Of a stretch of DNA of 29,238 nucleotides, positions 16,894 to 28,150 are shown piece by piece. How positions within the stretch are numbered: position 1 is the first letter of the stretch; each line of letters starts with the position of its first letter. A program made the position numbers and the translations under genes. The notes under the pieces are model-generated. The model searched no databases. It saw nothing but the letters and a program-made list of their open reading frames with translations, and was not told the DNA's origin. This DNA is from Nymphaea colorata (lineage: Eukaryota; Streptophyta; Magnoliopsida; Nymphaeales; Nymphaeaceae), in NCBI RefSeq assembly GCF_008831285.2, contig NW_022204761.1:1-29238 (forward strand), written 5' to 3'.

Positions 16894-18522
16894 TCAAGGA
16901 TGTTGTTATTTATTTTGGCTTCTGCTTGGCTGTTATGGTTGTTTGGACTGCGTTGGCGGCTTGGATTGCATCGGCTGTTTGATGTATGGGTGTTTGGGTG
17001 GCGGAGTGGGCTTCTTTTCATATCGAAATGAAGAATCTAGAGTGGATTCTTTGGTTAGGCTTGCTCTCTCTGAAATCGAAGAAGTCAGAGCTTTCACTTA
17101 TCTGGTCATTTAAGGAGAATTATTTTCCTGAAGCTCGATCTGGACTCCTCCTGCTTCAATCCCCTCCTTTCTCCCAGCAAAAATGAACAGTCATTATTGT
17201 TCTTCTTGGTTGCTTCACATTTGGATCGTAACGATAATCCAACCTATTGTCTTCATCGGGATCTTTCTCCTTTCCAAGCGAGAACGTTCCGAAGTCATTA
17301 AAAGATAGCTCACTGTCAAGATCATTGGCTGGTTCGCAGGCTCCTCGTTTCTATTTCGTTTTGTAGCAGATGCTTAGATCCAAGGCCTTATTTGGAAAGA
17401 CCTAGTGATTGTATTCAAAGTCAGTATTGATGTTCTTTCTGTTCGTGTTGCCGACTGGGCTTGCGGATAGCTCGTATGATCGTTCCTCCTAATCGCTTCT
17501 CTTTCCGCTGCTGTTGAAATGAAAACTGTCGTCCTGGTTTTGCACGGGCTGGTGAGCGTATTTAATGATTTTGTGTTCTTGCAACTAAACTCGTTCTGGC
17601 CTCTGCCACTTCCTTTGGAACCTATTTACTCTCTACTCTCCACCATTTTCATTTTGAGCATACTATCGTTGATGCCGCATGAATTGCTTTTTATCTCGAG
17701 ACCGTGATCGGTAAGGTTAGTTGCCTTGATCCCTTCTTTGCATCGCCCACGGTCTCCTCCTCCGCTGCCTCTTTGCCTCTATCTCCTCCACCACTGCTTA
17801 AACTTTCCTCAGCTGCGAATTGTTTCAGCAGGAAAGGAGCCAATCCCTTCTTCGCCTCTGCGTAAATGGCAAACTTAGACGCGACTTGTTTGGGAAGATC
17901 TTAAGCGGAAGTGACGTAGCGAGCCAATAGCGGACGTTCAAACGAATACAGTGTGTAGGGCTTCAGTGCAAACCAATCTAAATACAACAATATATACCCC
18001 TTAGTCGTTCCTCCTCATCCTACAGCTTTATCTCTTTGACTTGCAGCTTAAGCATTCGGTCTGCTTCCGCCTACGATCGGCACAAAACCTTGACGGCTGA
18101 GTCATTAATCCAAGTTATCGATTGGATTTCAGCTTAAATGGCTTGGAAGCGGTCCCTTATAGCATTAGTAGTGAGAAAATCCACCCCGTAAAGCATAAAC
18201 TATGTAAGTTTAGGGACTGTCGATGGATCCGAGTAGTCAGGCTCAATCCGGGGATAAAAATGCTCATGGGAATCTTAATGGATAATTTTTCTTGGAAGTA
18301 CCTAAGGATGGTCTTAGTAAGCTCCCGATTCTTGGCAGCCAAATCTCCCTGTACACAGGTCTTGACAACAGCAAAACACAAATCCATGGGTTAGTTGGTA
18401 AACTCTGCTTCCTGTATGATGGCTTTATTGCGTGCTTCTTCGAGTAGGCTAACGTACTTGCCCTTTTCTTCCTCGTCGTCGATAGCGATGGGGTTGTTTT
18501 CTGCTCCTGGATTGCGCAGCAT
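16894..18522 (-). CDS. NCBP3-like nuclear cap-binding/RRM-type protein
   Basis: About 530 residues, ATG 18522 (MLRNPGAENNPIAIDDEEE) to TGA 16896-16894. The central domain LTEFMLYGVDFLTTNAIRDRF, AEIQSITWINDSAVKVLC, followed by LYSFERPLLARYVTSAKDLP, matches the divergent RRM of NCBP3 (cap-binding subunit 3, mRNA export), whose hallmark is a G-V-D strand and a W-[IL]-[ND]-D-S strand. A 20-nt intron (17978-17997) joins ERLR to DWFALKPYTLYSF. The C-terminal half is low complexity (Ser, Asn, Lys, Gln, Pro) with frame gaps in homopolymers at five or so places, so its reading is tentative; an alternative ending at TGA 16877-16875 (KINNNILDDDDSY) exists. Family call moderately supported. Confidence 0.55.
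17978..17997 (-). other. 20-nt intron in the NCBP3-like gene
   Basis: Minus strand gtatatattgttgtatttag. Splicing turns ERLRG-stop into ERLRDWFALKPYTLYSFERP. Confidence 0.88.
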
Positions 18523-18700
18523 GTGATGTTAAAGATGAGAATGTGGGCAGAAGTGGGGATGATCATATGAATATGGGAAGTTTATGACTATTTGGCAAAC
18601 TGAGCAAAGGTGAAGTTAGATTATAGTGGTGAAGGACGGCCATAAATGTAGGTGAGCAGGTGAGTGCGTTTATTAAGAAGATGTTTATATAATATTATCG
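18523..18700. promoter_or_regulatory. Divergent promoter region, NCBP3-like / PH-START-ORD
   Basis: 178 bp between divergent ATGs, AT-rich towards the plus-strand start, no recognised motif. Confidence 0.4.
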
Positions 18701-21700
18701 ATGAAGCAGCTCGATAGCTTGGCCAAGTTTTGGTAGGAGGAGGAGTTTCGCTCCCACTTGGTCATCAACCACAACATATCCGTCTTTCTCGATTGCTGCG
18801 AAAGCGCCATCCGCGCCGATTGCGGTGTCACCCAACGACAAAAACAAACCAACAAAAAAAAAGAAGCCCCGAAACAATTCAAAGAGGCCTTTTCAGCACT
18901 CAGCCGAGAAGAAAAGGTGGAGTATTATTTGCGAGTCATGGGATACATGCGTAATTTTATGGATGATATCTTCAACGCTCCTATCTCAACCTACTCAGGA
19001 GTGCTCTGCGACATGGCATGGACCCACAGTTTCAACACAAGGCGGTGGAAATAGAAGAAGTTCAGACTCGACCAGCACAAGCACATCCTCTTCGCCGAAA
19101 GAAGCAGCAAGATCGCAACGTTTGACCTCAAGGATTACATACTCCGCGTGTCCAAAAACAAAGATTATCATAGTCTTGTCCTCCTTGCTGCCAATAGCTA
19201 CCCCTCCGAGAAATATCGGTCAGTCCATATCGGCTTCGCTGATAAGGCCAAGTTTCAAATTTGGTATGATTCACTCAAATTTTCTACTGAGTTCAGGTAA
19301 TGGGAATTTTTTTGCAGTCTTTATAAAGGACATATCGCAAGCATTCCAAATTCATCCACCCATAGTCCATCGCCACCGCAGAAGAGCAGAAGCAAACTCA
19401 ATATGTCTTTCACTGCTCCCAGAAAAGAGAATCAAGAAGATGACGATCCTCTTTCACGCAGTGTTTGCGCTGATAGAATGGGTAGCGGTACCATCTCTGG
19501 CTTTAGAATGCCTGATAGATAAAAATTCAGGCAAAGATAAGATGATATGAAGAAGGAATAAGTATAAAACCTGCAAAGAGAGATAAAGAATTATGAGGAA
19601 AAAAAAGATCTTCTGAGGATGACAAAGACCATGATAGGGGAATTGATTGAAGGAGACATTATAGAAGAAACAGAGCATTTGGAAGAGAGGATATAGGAAG
19701 AAGATGAACATCAGAAATAGCTGAAACGTTGCCTTGACTTATTCCATAAGCTTTACCCATAGTATTAACTATCACAGCTTTAATCTTATTCTAACTTTAG
19801 TTCCATTCACGATTAGCCTTCTTTTCGCATCTACCAGAGCCAAGCTAACTCTCGCCGCTTCAAAATGTCGGCAACTATTCCCAAATAAGGCTGTTCTCTG
19901 TTGCAAGTCATGTCCCAAATATCCAAGCCTGAAACTGCCAAAAGCGTTAATTCCAACATCGAGGAGCTGCAAATCAAAACCTACATTCCTTCTGAAAACT
20001 CCGCCCTTCTCTACATGGTCCTTAAACCATATAACCGACTCTATCGTGCTCGCGATTTCGTCTTCATTCGCCACGTCTTCAAGGAAGGAGCAGGCCTGTA
20101 TATGGTGGACAAGAGCATAGAGAATGCAAATTACCCACCGTTTATCACTATAGTTCGAGGCTCTCTTTGCATCGTCTATGGCCTGTTCGAGCGTTAGGAT
20201 GGCTATGAGCTGATTGCAGATGTGGAAGTCTCTAACTAAGGTTATCTCAACGCAATTCAGGAGTCCAATCTTACTCTCAACTTCCTGCGTCCTTTCAGCA
20301 AGCTCATCCAAACTCGACTCGAGCCCACTTCCTACCGTCTATTCGACCTTGATTGGGATATCACGAAAAACGAACTCAATCACTTTGACGACGAAATCAG
20401 ATTCCGCCAAAAGACAATCAAAAAGCTTAGCAATCGACCATAGAAAGAGCTCTTTGATGCAAAAAATTAAGTATTCAAGACAAATATGGGGACTCCTGAA
20501 AACTCAGATAGAAGCAAAAGCGACAAGGGCAAATAGGAACTATATGAATATCGAGATGAAAAAGAAGATAAGGAGGAAAAAGAGGAAAAGGAAGACAAAG
20601 AGGACAAGGAAGATAAGGAGTTAGCCAAGAGCACAATTGAAGAAGAAGGATAAATCAACGCATAGGATCTGCTGAAGGCTGAGCAGGTGAAGCTGGATGT
20701 TGTAAGATAGCTGAACCACCAAGGATACGTGGTCGTTGACCCCTCCTTCCGCACTCATAAGTACCCAATGCACCCTATCGACAAGAAAGTCGCCAAGCTC
20801 ATCTACTTGGAATCATCGGAAGGCCATCCCATCTGGCGGAAAGATTGGCGGCATGACGATAAGGTCGGCGGCATCACCTTCATCAACCAAAAGAAAATCG
20901 AAGACCAAAAGGGAGTCTTAAGGTTTATCTTGACCAAAATGGCTAAGAATCTCGTATCAGGACAGTCCATACTCAACGTTAGTCTTCCCGTCGATATCTT
21001 CTGCGCATAAAGCAACCTCCAAAGCTTCATTCGCAGCATGGTCTATGCTCCTCTTCTGCTGGAAGGACTTTAAAAGACAGACGCGATGACAAGACTTTTG
21101 CGCACCATTGCCTTCGGGATCACTAACTCAGTCATATACCTTAATATGGAGAAGCCTTTTAACCCACAGCTTGGTGAAACATTCCAATGCTTTATTAACG
21201 GTTGTCCTGCATATGCCGAGCAGATTTCTCATCATCCGCCGATAGCTGCTCTCCTCCTCAAAGGAAGAGGCTATGATGTTTCAGGTAGAATTTATTTTAT
21301 GCAGCACAACTATAATCCAAGATTTCTGTGGGAGTCAATAGCGGAACTGGCACAAATGATGGCGTCTATCGAGTCCTTTTTGATGATTAGATGGAAGTGT
21401 GCTTTATCACTCCAGGCGGATAGGTGTCTGGCCTTGCCCATGGCGACCGCAAGTTTAATTTTGTTGGAAAATGTAATTCATCTATAAAGCAGCGTACTAT
21501 TGGGTGGCTTCAGCCAACTTAGTGCTTGAACTTATCTTCGATCCTTACCGCAAAGGATTCTTCTCAGTGGGGAAGCAGCAACAGCCATGCGACTACTTCT
21601 AAGGCACTATATGGGAGGTGAGGCCGGATTTCCTTTCCAAATTTGTGGGAGGGAAGAGGAGAGAGCCAACAGAGAAGGAAAGAATACGCAGTTTGGGGAA

Positions 21701-21938
21701 GGTGAGCGGCACATGGAACAAGAATGTGTTCCACAACGGAGTGGAGATATTCAGCTTAGAGAAGGACATGCCATTGGCGATTGAGCACGAGGCTATTCCG
21801 CTGCCTTCTGACTCTAATTGGAGAGAAGATATAGAGTATCGTCGACGCAACCAAATCACGAGAGCACAGATGGAGAAGGAACGGCTTGAAATGCAGCAGA
21901 GAAGAGATAGGAAATTGCGTGAGAAGAAAAGGAAATGA
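18701..21938 (+). CDS. PH-START-ORD lipid-transfer protein (oxysterol-binding family)
   Basis: About 1,070 residues, ATG 18701 to TGA 21936-21938. Domain order: N-terminal helices; PH domain (residues about 110-195: FNTRRWKEKKFRLDQHKHI ... FADKAKFQIWYDSLKF); a charged coiled coil; a START-type domain (about 400-530: YRARDFVFIRHVFKEG, MVDKSIENANYPPFITIVRG, LIADVEVSNKGYL); an acidic linker; then the OSBP-related domain with LPVDIF, KPFNPQLGETF, EQISHHPP (the family signature), VSGLAHGDRKF and YYWVASANLVLELIFDPYRKGFF. The frame is unbroken for 2.6 kb, then one G is missing near 21331 (FLWG-VNSGTG), and a 20-nt intron (21473-21492) follows. ORDs exchange sterol or PI4P between membranes and START domains carry ceramide, sterol or phospholipid; here both sit behind one PH domain. 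Confidence 0.88.
21473..21492 (+). other. 20-nt intron in the ORD region
   Basis: gtaattcatctataaagcag. It joins NFVGKS to YYWVASANL. A 17-nt version ending at the upstream AAAG also keeps frame, but 20 matches the other introns. Confidence 0.82.
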
Positions 21939-21996
21939 TGATCATTGTTATATGAGTTGTTGGCAGTCTATCGTAATTGCTTATAAAAGAAAGATA

Positions 21997-23130
21997 ATGG
22001 AGGCGCTAATAAGATTGCTCTTCACGCAGTTCATCAGCGAGGAGACTTCCCCACTCCTTCCCCAACTCTACACCCTCAAGCCCATCGTGCTCGCCTCTGC
22101 CATGCACCTCCAGCCCACGGACCTTCAGCTTCTCCAGTACCTGATCGCCAAAAATTTCGTCAGCTATTCGCCTGCACATCTGACGCTGCGACTCGAGCCT
22201 CACGCAGTTCTCTTCTACCAGCGTGTATATAAGCTAAAGTCCTTCGCCACTGCACACCTTCACCCTCTGTTTGGTCAGCTGCTCGCATAATTTATATCCA
22301 ATGACCTTCTCCCCGTCAATTTCTCGGCGAAAAGCATACACCAACTGCAAAACCGCATCTGCACCACAGCAAGCCTGCTGAGGGAAAGGGGAAGAAAAAG
22401 AAAGAAGAAGAACCGATTGTGCTTCTCTCGTGATGCTATTGACTTCGGAAGACTCATTTACGAATATTCAGAGGGAACAGATAAGGAGAAGAGATAGGAG
22501 GTGGAGTGTATGGTCAATATAGCGAATTGACTGAAATGCTGCGTTTCTGGAAGATTTAGGAGCTTTTGGGAAGCAGGAAGAAAGAATATCTTAGGGGACT
22601 CACCTACAAAGAGGGATAGGACCACTTGTAGTCGCTTTCTTTCAAGGAAATGTATCGCATCGTAAAAGAAAACAGGGCAAGGCACCATTCATATAACAAA
22701 TTATGTACATTTGACCTTATATAGAACTAAAGTCAAGGAGGAACATGTGGAATAGTATATTCTGCAAATTTTCCGCAAGTATGATGCAGAGTCAGAAAAA
22801 GACAGCACCCCCCTTTCCAAGAGCTTGCTCTTGGTCTTCACCTCATCAAACGATTTCCCCTCTCTTCCGAAAAAGAACTCTTGGAGCAATCCCTGCTTCC
22901 AGTTCTGATATTACGCAAGTGCCTCAACCTGCTCATTTCTGAAGGATTGCTCAACTACTACCCGAAAACTCCGGATCACGCTCTACCGCATCGTCAACTA
23001 CCCAGAAATCGAGGCAAGATTCGTCGACCACGTTGCCCAAGCGATACTGAACCTGCACAAGGCCAGCTCGAACCGAGAACTGGGAAAGGACAACTTCTTA
23101 AGATGGAGTGATGATAAACAGCCTGGATGA
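21997..23130 (+). CDS. RPC3: RNA polymerase III subunit RPC3 (C82/POLR3C)
   Basis: About 365 residues, ATG 21997 to TGA 23128-23130. The N-terminus shows a winged-helix layout (LKPIVLASAMHLQPTDLQLLQYLIAKNFV). The C-terminus, LRKCLNLLISEGLLNYYPKTPDHA..LYRIVNYPEI..HVAQAILNLHKA, matches the RPC3 ending in which a winged helix is followed by the YLW-V-(N/D) strand and a helix with NL. RPC3 lies in the RPC3-RPC6-RPC7 initiation subcomplex of Pol III. A 20-nt intron (22705-22724) leads to TKVKEEHVEEYILQIF. Frame gaps occur at G (22498), A (22700 region), the A run near 22872 and a CT dinucleotide near 22982. It is shorter than animal RPC3 (about 530), partly from an abbreviated middle. It converges on the next gene, 34 bp away. 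Confidence 0.7.
22705..22724 (+). other. 20-nt intron in RPC3
   Basis: gtacatttgaccttatatag. It fits PFIKQII-TKVKEEHVEEYILQ when one upstream base is restored. Confidence 0.75.
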
Positions 23131-23164
23131 CACTCTGCTCCTCTTCGGATACTGATGGATTATT

Positions 23165-25563
23165 TCATTCTATAACATCATTGCTTTCATTTGGAGTTTG
23201 GTTGGTTTCCTCCACAGGCTCATTTGATTCCTCTACAACCTAAGCGGTATTCTCAGCTGTAGTGGGTGCCTATGGTGCATTATTTCTGGTCTTTTACTTC
23301 TTCGGATGCAGGACTTGATTAGATAGGTTCTGCTGGCTAAGAGGCTAAACTTCAACCACATCGTTTCTTGTTCCTTAACTTATTAAGTAGTTTAGGTTGC
23401 TTAATTGGCTTGAACATCAGCAACAACTTATTCTGGTCAGTTCTTCAGCTTATTCATCATTACCATCATTATTATCTTATCCTTGATCTTCATTTGAATC
23501 AACGACTGCCTAAATATCTTCCACTTGTTCTACTGGTTCTTATGCTTATTCAACATTATCACTTTCTGAAGATTATTGCTTGCCAGCTTATTGATTCTAT
23601 GATTCTTTTGTCTATTATTTAGCTTCAGCTCGACAACTTTGTCTTAAGCTTCTGATTATGTAGTATTTGGTTGGGCTGGTTAGCTATTGTCTCAATGTCT
23701 GTTACTGTTTAGGTTGCCTATGCTTATTACGGCTGTTCACTTGATGGAGTTTATGGTTCTGAAGTGATAATTTATTCGGTGGAGTTGGCTCAACAGTTTC
23801 TTCTTTTGCCTCCTCAGCTTTAGCTGCTTCACAGGATTAGTCAGCTTCAGCACATACAGCAACCTCATGGCTTGCGCCAATCTCTCCTTCTACTTTTGCT
23901 TCAACAGCTTACAAGGCTGGTTCATTTATCGCAGCTGATTAAGAAGAGGCGTCCTTTGGAATATCTACAGTTATTGTTTAATCAATTTGGAGATCTTAAT
24001 TGAATGGAAGCTATGGAGATTATTATACCTTCTATTCCTTTGCTGGCTTTGCCTCCTGCTTTGGCTTCTTTGGCTTATCCTTTGCTTTTTCGCTTTTTGT
24101 ATCTTATTTTTATTTATTTTTAGAAGAAGCTTTTTGGTCTTATTCTTGGAAATGGTTTTAATTTATTATCTTGATACTTTTTTATCTGCTTTTACTTTTA
24201 AAGGCTTTGTTTTATTTGATCTGCAACACTACCTTTTTAGGTGGTTATTAGATTGTAGTTTTTGATTTATTGCTCTATTTGCTTGACTGTTTGGGTTCTG
24301 CAGGTTTAAATTATCTGAGCGTCTGAGGTGCTTGGGTTGATTGGGTTTGGTTGGCCTTTGGCGATTTTGTTTTTGGTTCACTTTTCAGCCATTCAAAGGT
24401 GCATTGCTTGCTTCCCTTACACTTCTTTCCATTGCAATATCAAGTAGAGCTTGATACTGTCTTCAGCCTCTTCCTGCTCGTTGTAGAAGCCTAGCTGGTT
24501 CAAAGCCACTTGAAAGTCATGATCATCCTCATCGATATGTCCTTTGGAGCACAGCTCATTCAGTAATTCCATCACCTGAGTGTTTTGCTATTTCTTGTTT
24601 TTGGCTGAGAGAAGCTTGATGGAGTTATAGCAGCTATAAGTGAATTGCAGTTCTGAAGGAAGTTGTTCAGTTTGAAGAGAGAAGCATCGTATTGGCAAAG
24701 TACAGCTTATATAACCGAGTTGAATTAATTTCGAAAGGAAGGGAAGCCTTAACTATCTGCTTCAGCTTGGTCTTTATTGAGCTGAAAACGCTCTCATTGA
24801 TGCTGATTGGGATGGCTTTCATACGCTTCCACTCTGAGTCGCAGCAGCGATGCTCACCACCACGAATCTATCCTTCTCGCGTTCCTTGCTGAGCAGAGTT
24901 AGCTGCTTCCTGAGGGCTTCTGCCGAGTGGGACTGCCAGTTGTCAGGGTGGATGGTTATTATCCAAACTTTCTCCCCGAAACCTCATCAACTATCCTGCC
25001 TCTTATGGTTTATGCAAATCCTCCGTTTTTGACTTACTTATGCTTGATTTTGAGGCGGTTCATTGTGTTGAGAGCCACCTTGTTGAGCTTATTTCTGAGG
25101 GCATTGATCTTCCACTGCTTGAGAGTGCGTATGCTTTCTCAACTTGTTGCTGGCTCTATGGACTTTGAGTCTTTCCTTTCTTCTGCCTCACTTCTGGTGG
25201 AACAATGAGTCTGCTTACGGTGGCAAGCTGATTGCGGTTGAAGTGGAATCCAAGGTAGCGGACAAACTCTTGCAGATGTTCCCAATTCTTAACTGAATCT
25301 TCCTTCTTATCCGAGCCTTGCGTGTGCAGGTTGACGATGAGACTGCTGTTGAGAGCAGCCTCGATTTCCGCCACTCTCGCCTGGAAGTAGGCATCTTCCG
25401 AGTATGCTGCAAAGAGTGGCCTGGTGGGGAAATGAGAGTCATCTGAGCCTAGCAGGTAGATGATGGGGACAAGCGCAACGAGGGTGAGGACGAGGGCGAT
25501 GAGATTCCTGCAGAAAGAGTAAACTTTCCTCAATTTGGTGGGCTGTTTCTTCACCTCTTCCAT
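23165..25563 (-). CDS. Type II membrane protein with long Lys/Glu-rich tail
   Basis: About 790 residues, ATG 25563 to TGA 23167-23165. A short basic N-terminus (MEEVKKQPTKLRKVYSFCRN) precedes one transmembrane segment (LIALVLTLVALVPIIYLLG), giving a predicted N-in, C-lumenal topology. A folded region follows (LQEFVRYLGFHFNRNQLATVSRL; EKVWIITIHPDNWQSHSAEALRKQL; LLNELCSKGHIDEDDHDFQVALNQLGFY). From about 24440 to 23165 the protein is low complexity and extremely rich in in-frame TAA, nearly all in Lys runs (TTIKKPPKKVV; SKSRKKSIKIINKNHF). Several homopolymer and two dinucleotide frame gaps. No family recognised; HPD here is not a J-domain (see rejected). Confidence 0.6.
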
Positions 25564-25765
25564 CCAGATATGGTTTAATAAAGTTTATTACGCATCCATG
25601 TTCCATCAATCCAAAAATACAAAGATCCGAGGATAGATTTCATGCTTTGATTGCTTATAATAATCTTACCATGAAGCCGAACACAATGGTGGTAAAATAA
25701 GACCCATTTAGAAGTCGTAGATAATCGCTATCACCTACAGTGCAGTCGTCAAACAGGTCTTCAAG

Positions 25766-26305
25766 ATGTCCGCAAGCAACGCTGAGTGCAATCGCCGTCT
25801 CTTTGCCCTGTATCTTTCCGCTTACATAGTGGTGAGGAAATTGGCCTTAGAGCTGCTGACGAAATCGTCGAACGGGAAACTAACTCTTACAAGCCCGATG
25901 AAGTAGCAGGCACCTTCCTTAAAGTATAAGCCAGCTGATTAAGAGCGCCATGCGCGAGTATATGGGCTGCGACATCGCAATTGTTTCCCCAGAAACTGCA
26001 TACCAAAGACTAAGTTCTGTGTTCGATTCAAAGTGGCCATACGCGAAAACCCATTGAGTGACTTCATTGTGGTGGGACGCAGCCAAGCGCGGGAGAACGA
26101 ATAGGGGTAAAACCTCAACTACCATGCAATTTTATTGGGCTTCGCCAGCGGTTGCTTGAAGAGCATGGCCTACCACCCCACAGTAACGCTGGTGAGCGAT
26201 TCCCTCTTTTCGGAGAGCAGCGAGCTATCGAGCTCGATGATCCTGGCGGGCAAGGGAGAGACAGTCTTCGAGATCGATATGTGGAAGGAGAAGGAAGAGG
26301 ACTGA
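25766..26305 (+). CDS. TRAPP complex subunit (Bet3/Trs31-like)
   Basis: About 175 residues, ATG 25766 (MSASNAECNRRLFALYLSAY) to TGA 26303-26305. The C-terminal half shows the Bet3-fold TRAPP pattern: FKVAIRENPLSDFIVV, then NYHAILLGFASGCLKSMAYHPTVTLVSD, the strand-helix pair that forms the membrane-facing surface, and a closing strand ETVFEIDMW. TRAPP tethers vesicles at ER-Golgi and is the GEF for Rab1/Ypt1. ENPLSDFI resembles TRAPPC3 (ENPLVDFVELP), whereas the following G-x-x-x-G-x-L helix resembles TRAPPC5; the subunit is not settled. Four single bases are missing in short homopolymers (near 25850, 25932, 25944 and 26030); in each case conserved sequence resumes in the next frame. Confidence 0.7.
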
Positions 26306-26335
26306 TGCAATGACTGCGACATAAAAAATGAGTTA

Positions 26336-26986
26336 TCACTGCAGCAGGTTGTTGAGAGTGCGGTTCCTACGGGCCTGCTGCCGGATCACCAGTTGCTCGT
26401 TTTGCTAACGCAGCTACTTGCTGCTGGCGTCCCTCGAGAGCAGCTTTCGGCTCTTCACCTCGGATCGATTCTGGGAGAGGGGACTTTGGCTGATTTTCTG
26501 GGCGCTGGCGTTTTTTGAGGCGGATGGAGTGCCTGAAGCTGTTGAGCATCTACTCGAAGAGAAGCAGCTGGTGCTTTCGCTTCATCTTGGGCTCCACGAA
26601 GGCCGCCTTTCTCTTCTCCTGGTGCACGTGGGAAGGCACACTAGGGCTCTCCAGCTTGCGTAGTTGCATTTTGAGGCGAGGAATGATTGATTACTCCAGC
26701 CCTTAAGGCGGTCCCTGCAGGTTTAATGGTCTATCCGCAAAGGGACGAGCGTGCATGGTCTTTCTGACGGTTTTAGGTATATTGTTCGGAGTGCGTTGCT
26801 CTTTACTGATAGATTTGCTTTCCACCTTGAACCATTAGTTGAGTTTCGGAGTTCCTGCATTCAAAAGGGAAATACTCTCATCATCGGGTTCAAGGTCGTA
26901 CTCTGCGAGGTGGAAGAGATTGTTTTTGGCGGTGGCTTCGCGTTCGAGGGGGCAGGCTGAGGCGACGGGGTCTTAATTTTAGTCAT
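26336..26986 (-). CDS. Basic disordered protein, unknown function
   Basis: About 216 residues, ATG 26986 (MTKIKTPSPQPAPSNAKPPP) to TGA 26338-26336. The N-terminus is Pro/Lys-rich, then LFHLAEYDLEPDDES, then a long Lys/Arg/Gln-rich region ending SSKQLRQQNEQLVIRQQARR and NRTLNNLLQ. One A is missing in the A run near 26925, and one A is extra in the A6 run near 26511, the only insertion-type break I found. No domain recognised. It converges on the TRAPP gene (30 bp). Confidence 0.6.
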
Positions 26987-27197
26987 GCTGACTCACCAAT
27001 AATGGATTTTTTCTACTAAATTTCCATCCCCGTTCCATTAAATTAAATTTCTTCCTTCCATTAAATTATTTGCAAAAAATGTGGCAATTTACAATCCTAT
27101 ACGCAATTACCCCAACCAAACGCCCCCCATCTCCAGCCGAGTGCCAGATATAGAATAGTCAACATAAAAGAATACCAGTTTTGCCCTGAATTTGCAT
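26987..27197. promoter_or_regulatory. AT-rich intergenic region
   Basis: 211 bp upstream of the minus-strand gene starting at 26986. It contains near-duplicate short segments around 27018-27072 (ccattaaatta and related), otherwise no visible feature. Confidence 0.4.
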
Positions 27198-27598
27198 TCA
27201 AAGCCTTCGGTAGACTGTGAGTCTTGGCTTAAACGTGCACTCCTTTATTTCCTTCTTCAGTTGCTCAGCTTTCCCCAATTCCTGTCTCTGCTTCTTGAGG
27301 AGGACCATTTGGCTCTGCCTCATCTCAAACTCTGCATGTTCCTTGGCACGGTTTTGCAACCGAATGGTACGATCTCTTTCCTCCTTCTTCTGTTCATGTG
27401 ATGGAGTTTATTCAGTTAGCATTTTGCGAATGCTGCTCAAAGGTTATATGTAGACTTGGCTGGGATTGCTCAGAGAGCCTAAATGCTTTTTACACTTATC
27501 CTACTGAAGTTTTGAATTGATTTGCTATCGTAAGCTCTTGCCTCTTGAGCTTGCAGCGATATCCTGCTTTATCTTCTGTTTGATGTTGGAGTGGTCAT
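27198..27598 (-). CDS. Coiled-coil protein with axonemal-type 'ECTFKP' ending
   Basis: About 133 residues, ATG 27598 to TGA 27200-27198. The first half is Ser/Arg-rich (RISLQAQEARAYDSKSIQNF), the second a charged helix (KKEERDRTIRLQNRAKEHAEF, MVLLKKQRQELGKAEQLKK) ending KEIKECTFKPRLTVYRRL. The ECTFKP motif at the end of a coiled coil is typical of many cilium-associated and cytoskeletal proteins of protists. One A is missing in the A5 run near 27486 (SVKK-HLGSLSNPS). No specific family assigned. Confidence 0.65.
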
Positions 27599-28150
27599 GG
27601 TTTTCGTTAGATGGACAGTAGAAGGAGGGAGAGGGTTGCCTGCAGCTTCTGTTGTGAGGCGTGGATTCGGTTATTTGTGACTAAAAGTAATGGATTTTTG
27701 TTTGGGATTGTGTGGGTTCCTTTCGGGCCACTTTATGCTTGTGAGTTAGCATCGTTAATTTGCCTATAAATAATTATTACTAATAGGGGCCTATTTGGAG
27801 AGGGAAAGCAATATTGGCAGGGATGTAGAATCATGAGTAGTTTATGCTACTGATAGCCCTATTTGGTTGGTGTTTGATAAAGACAATAAAATCATTCATC
27901 AGCATTCCCTTTCGACTTTGCTTACAGAATTGATTGTAATATCCAAGTGGTTTGTGTTAATATCGCATTTTATTACTTGTCGATATTATCTTCATAGGAA
28001 TAGGGGCGTCCTCTTGCGGATAGGGGCAAAACTGCCGCCGCTTCAAGAAGGTATCCCTACGCGGTGAGGAGAAGTCGAGGGAAGGGCCTGGGAAGTGCAT
28101 GGGAGGATTACTTATGTAGATTATTGATCGTGGAAATATATTAGTTTTTG
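27599..28150. other. Intergenic region upstream of the lipase, may hold a small gene
   Basis: About 550 bp, AT-rich apart from a GC-richer patch at 28010-28100. That patch belongs to a minus-strand frame described separately. The rest shows no coding pattern, RNA gene or repeat that I can see. Confidence 0.5.
27831..28100 (-). CDS. Possible small protein, unknown
   Basis: A frame of 89 codons from ATG 28100 (MHFPGPSLDFSSPRRDTFLK) to TGA 27833-27831. The first 40 codons look coding (RRQFCPYPQEDAPIPMKI), while the rest is AT-rich and less convincing. If real, it diverges from the lipase gene with 50 bp between ATGs. It may also be chance. Confidence 0.3.

Noticed and set aside
24940-24990. HPD motif (IITIHPDNWQS, minus strand) suggesting a DnaJ domain
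   Set aside because: The flanks do not form J-domain helices II and III (no Tyr-rich helix or YK...A.(L)..(H)HPDK pattern); HPD lies at the end of a hydrophobic strand. Treated as chance.
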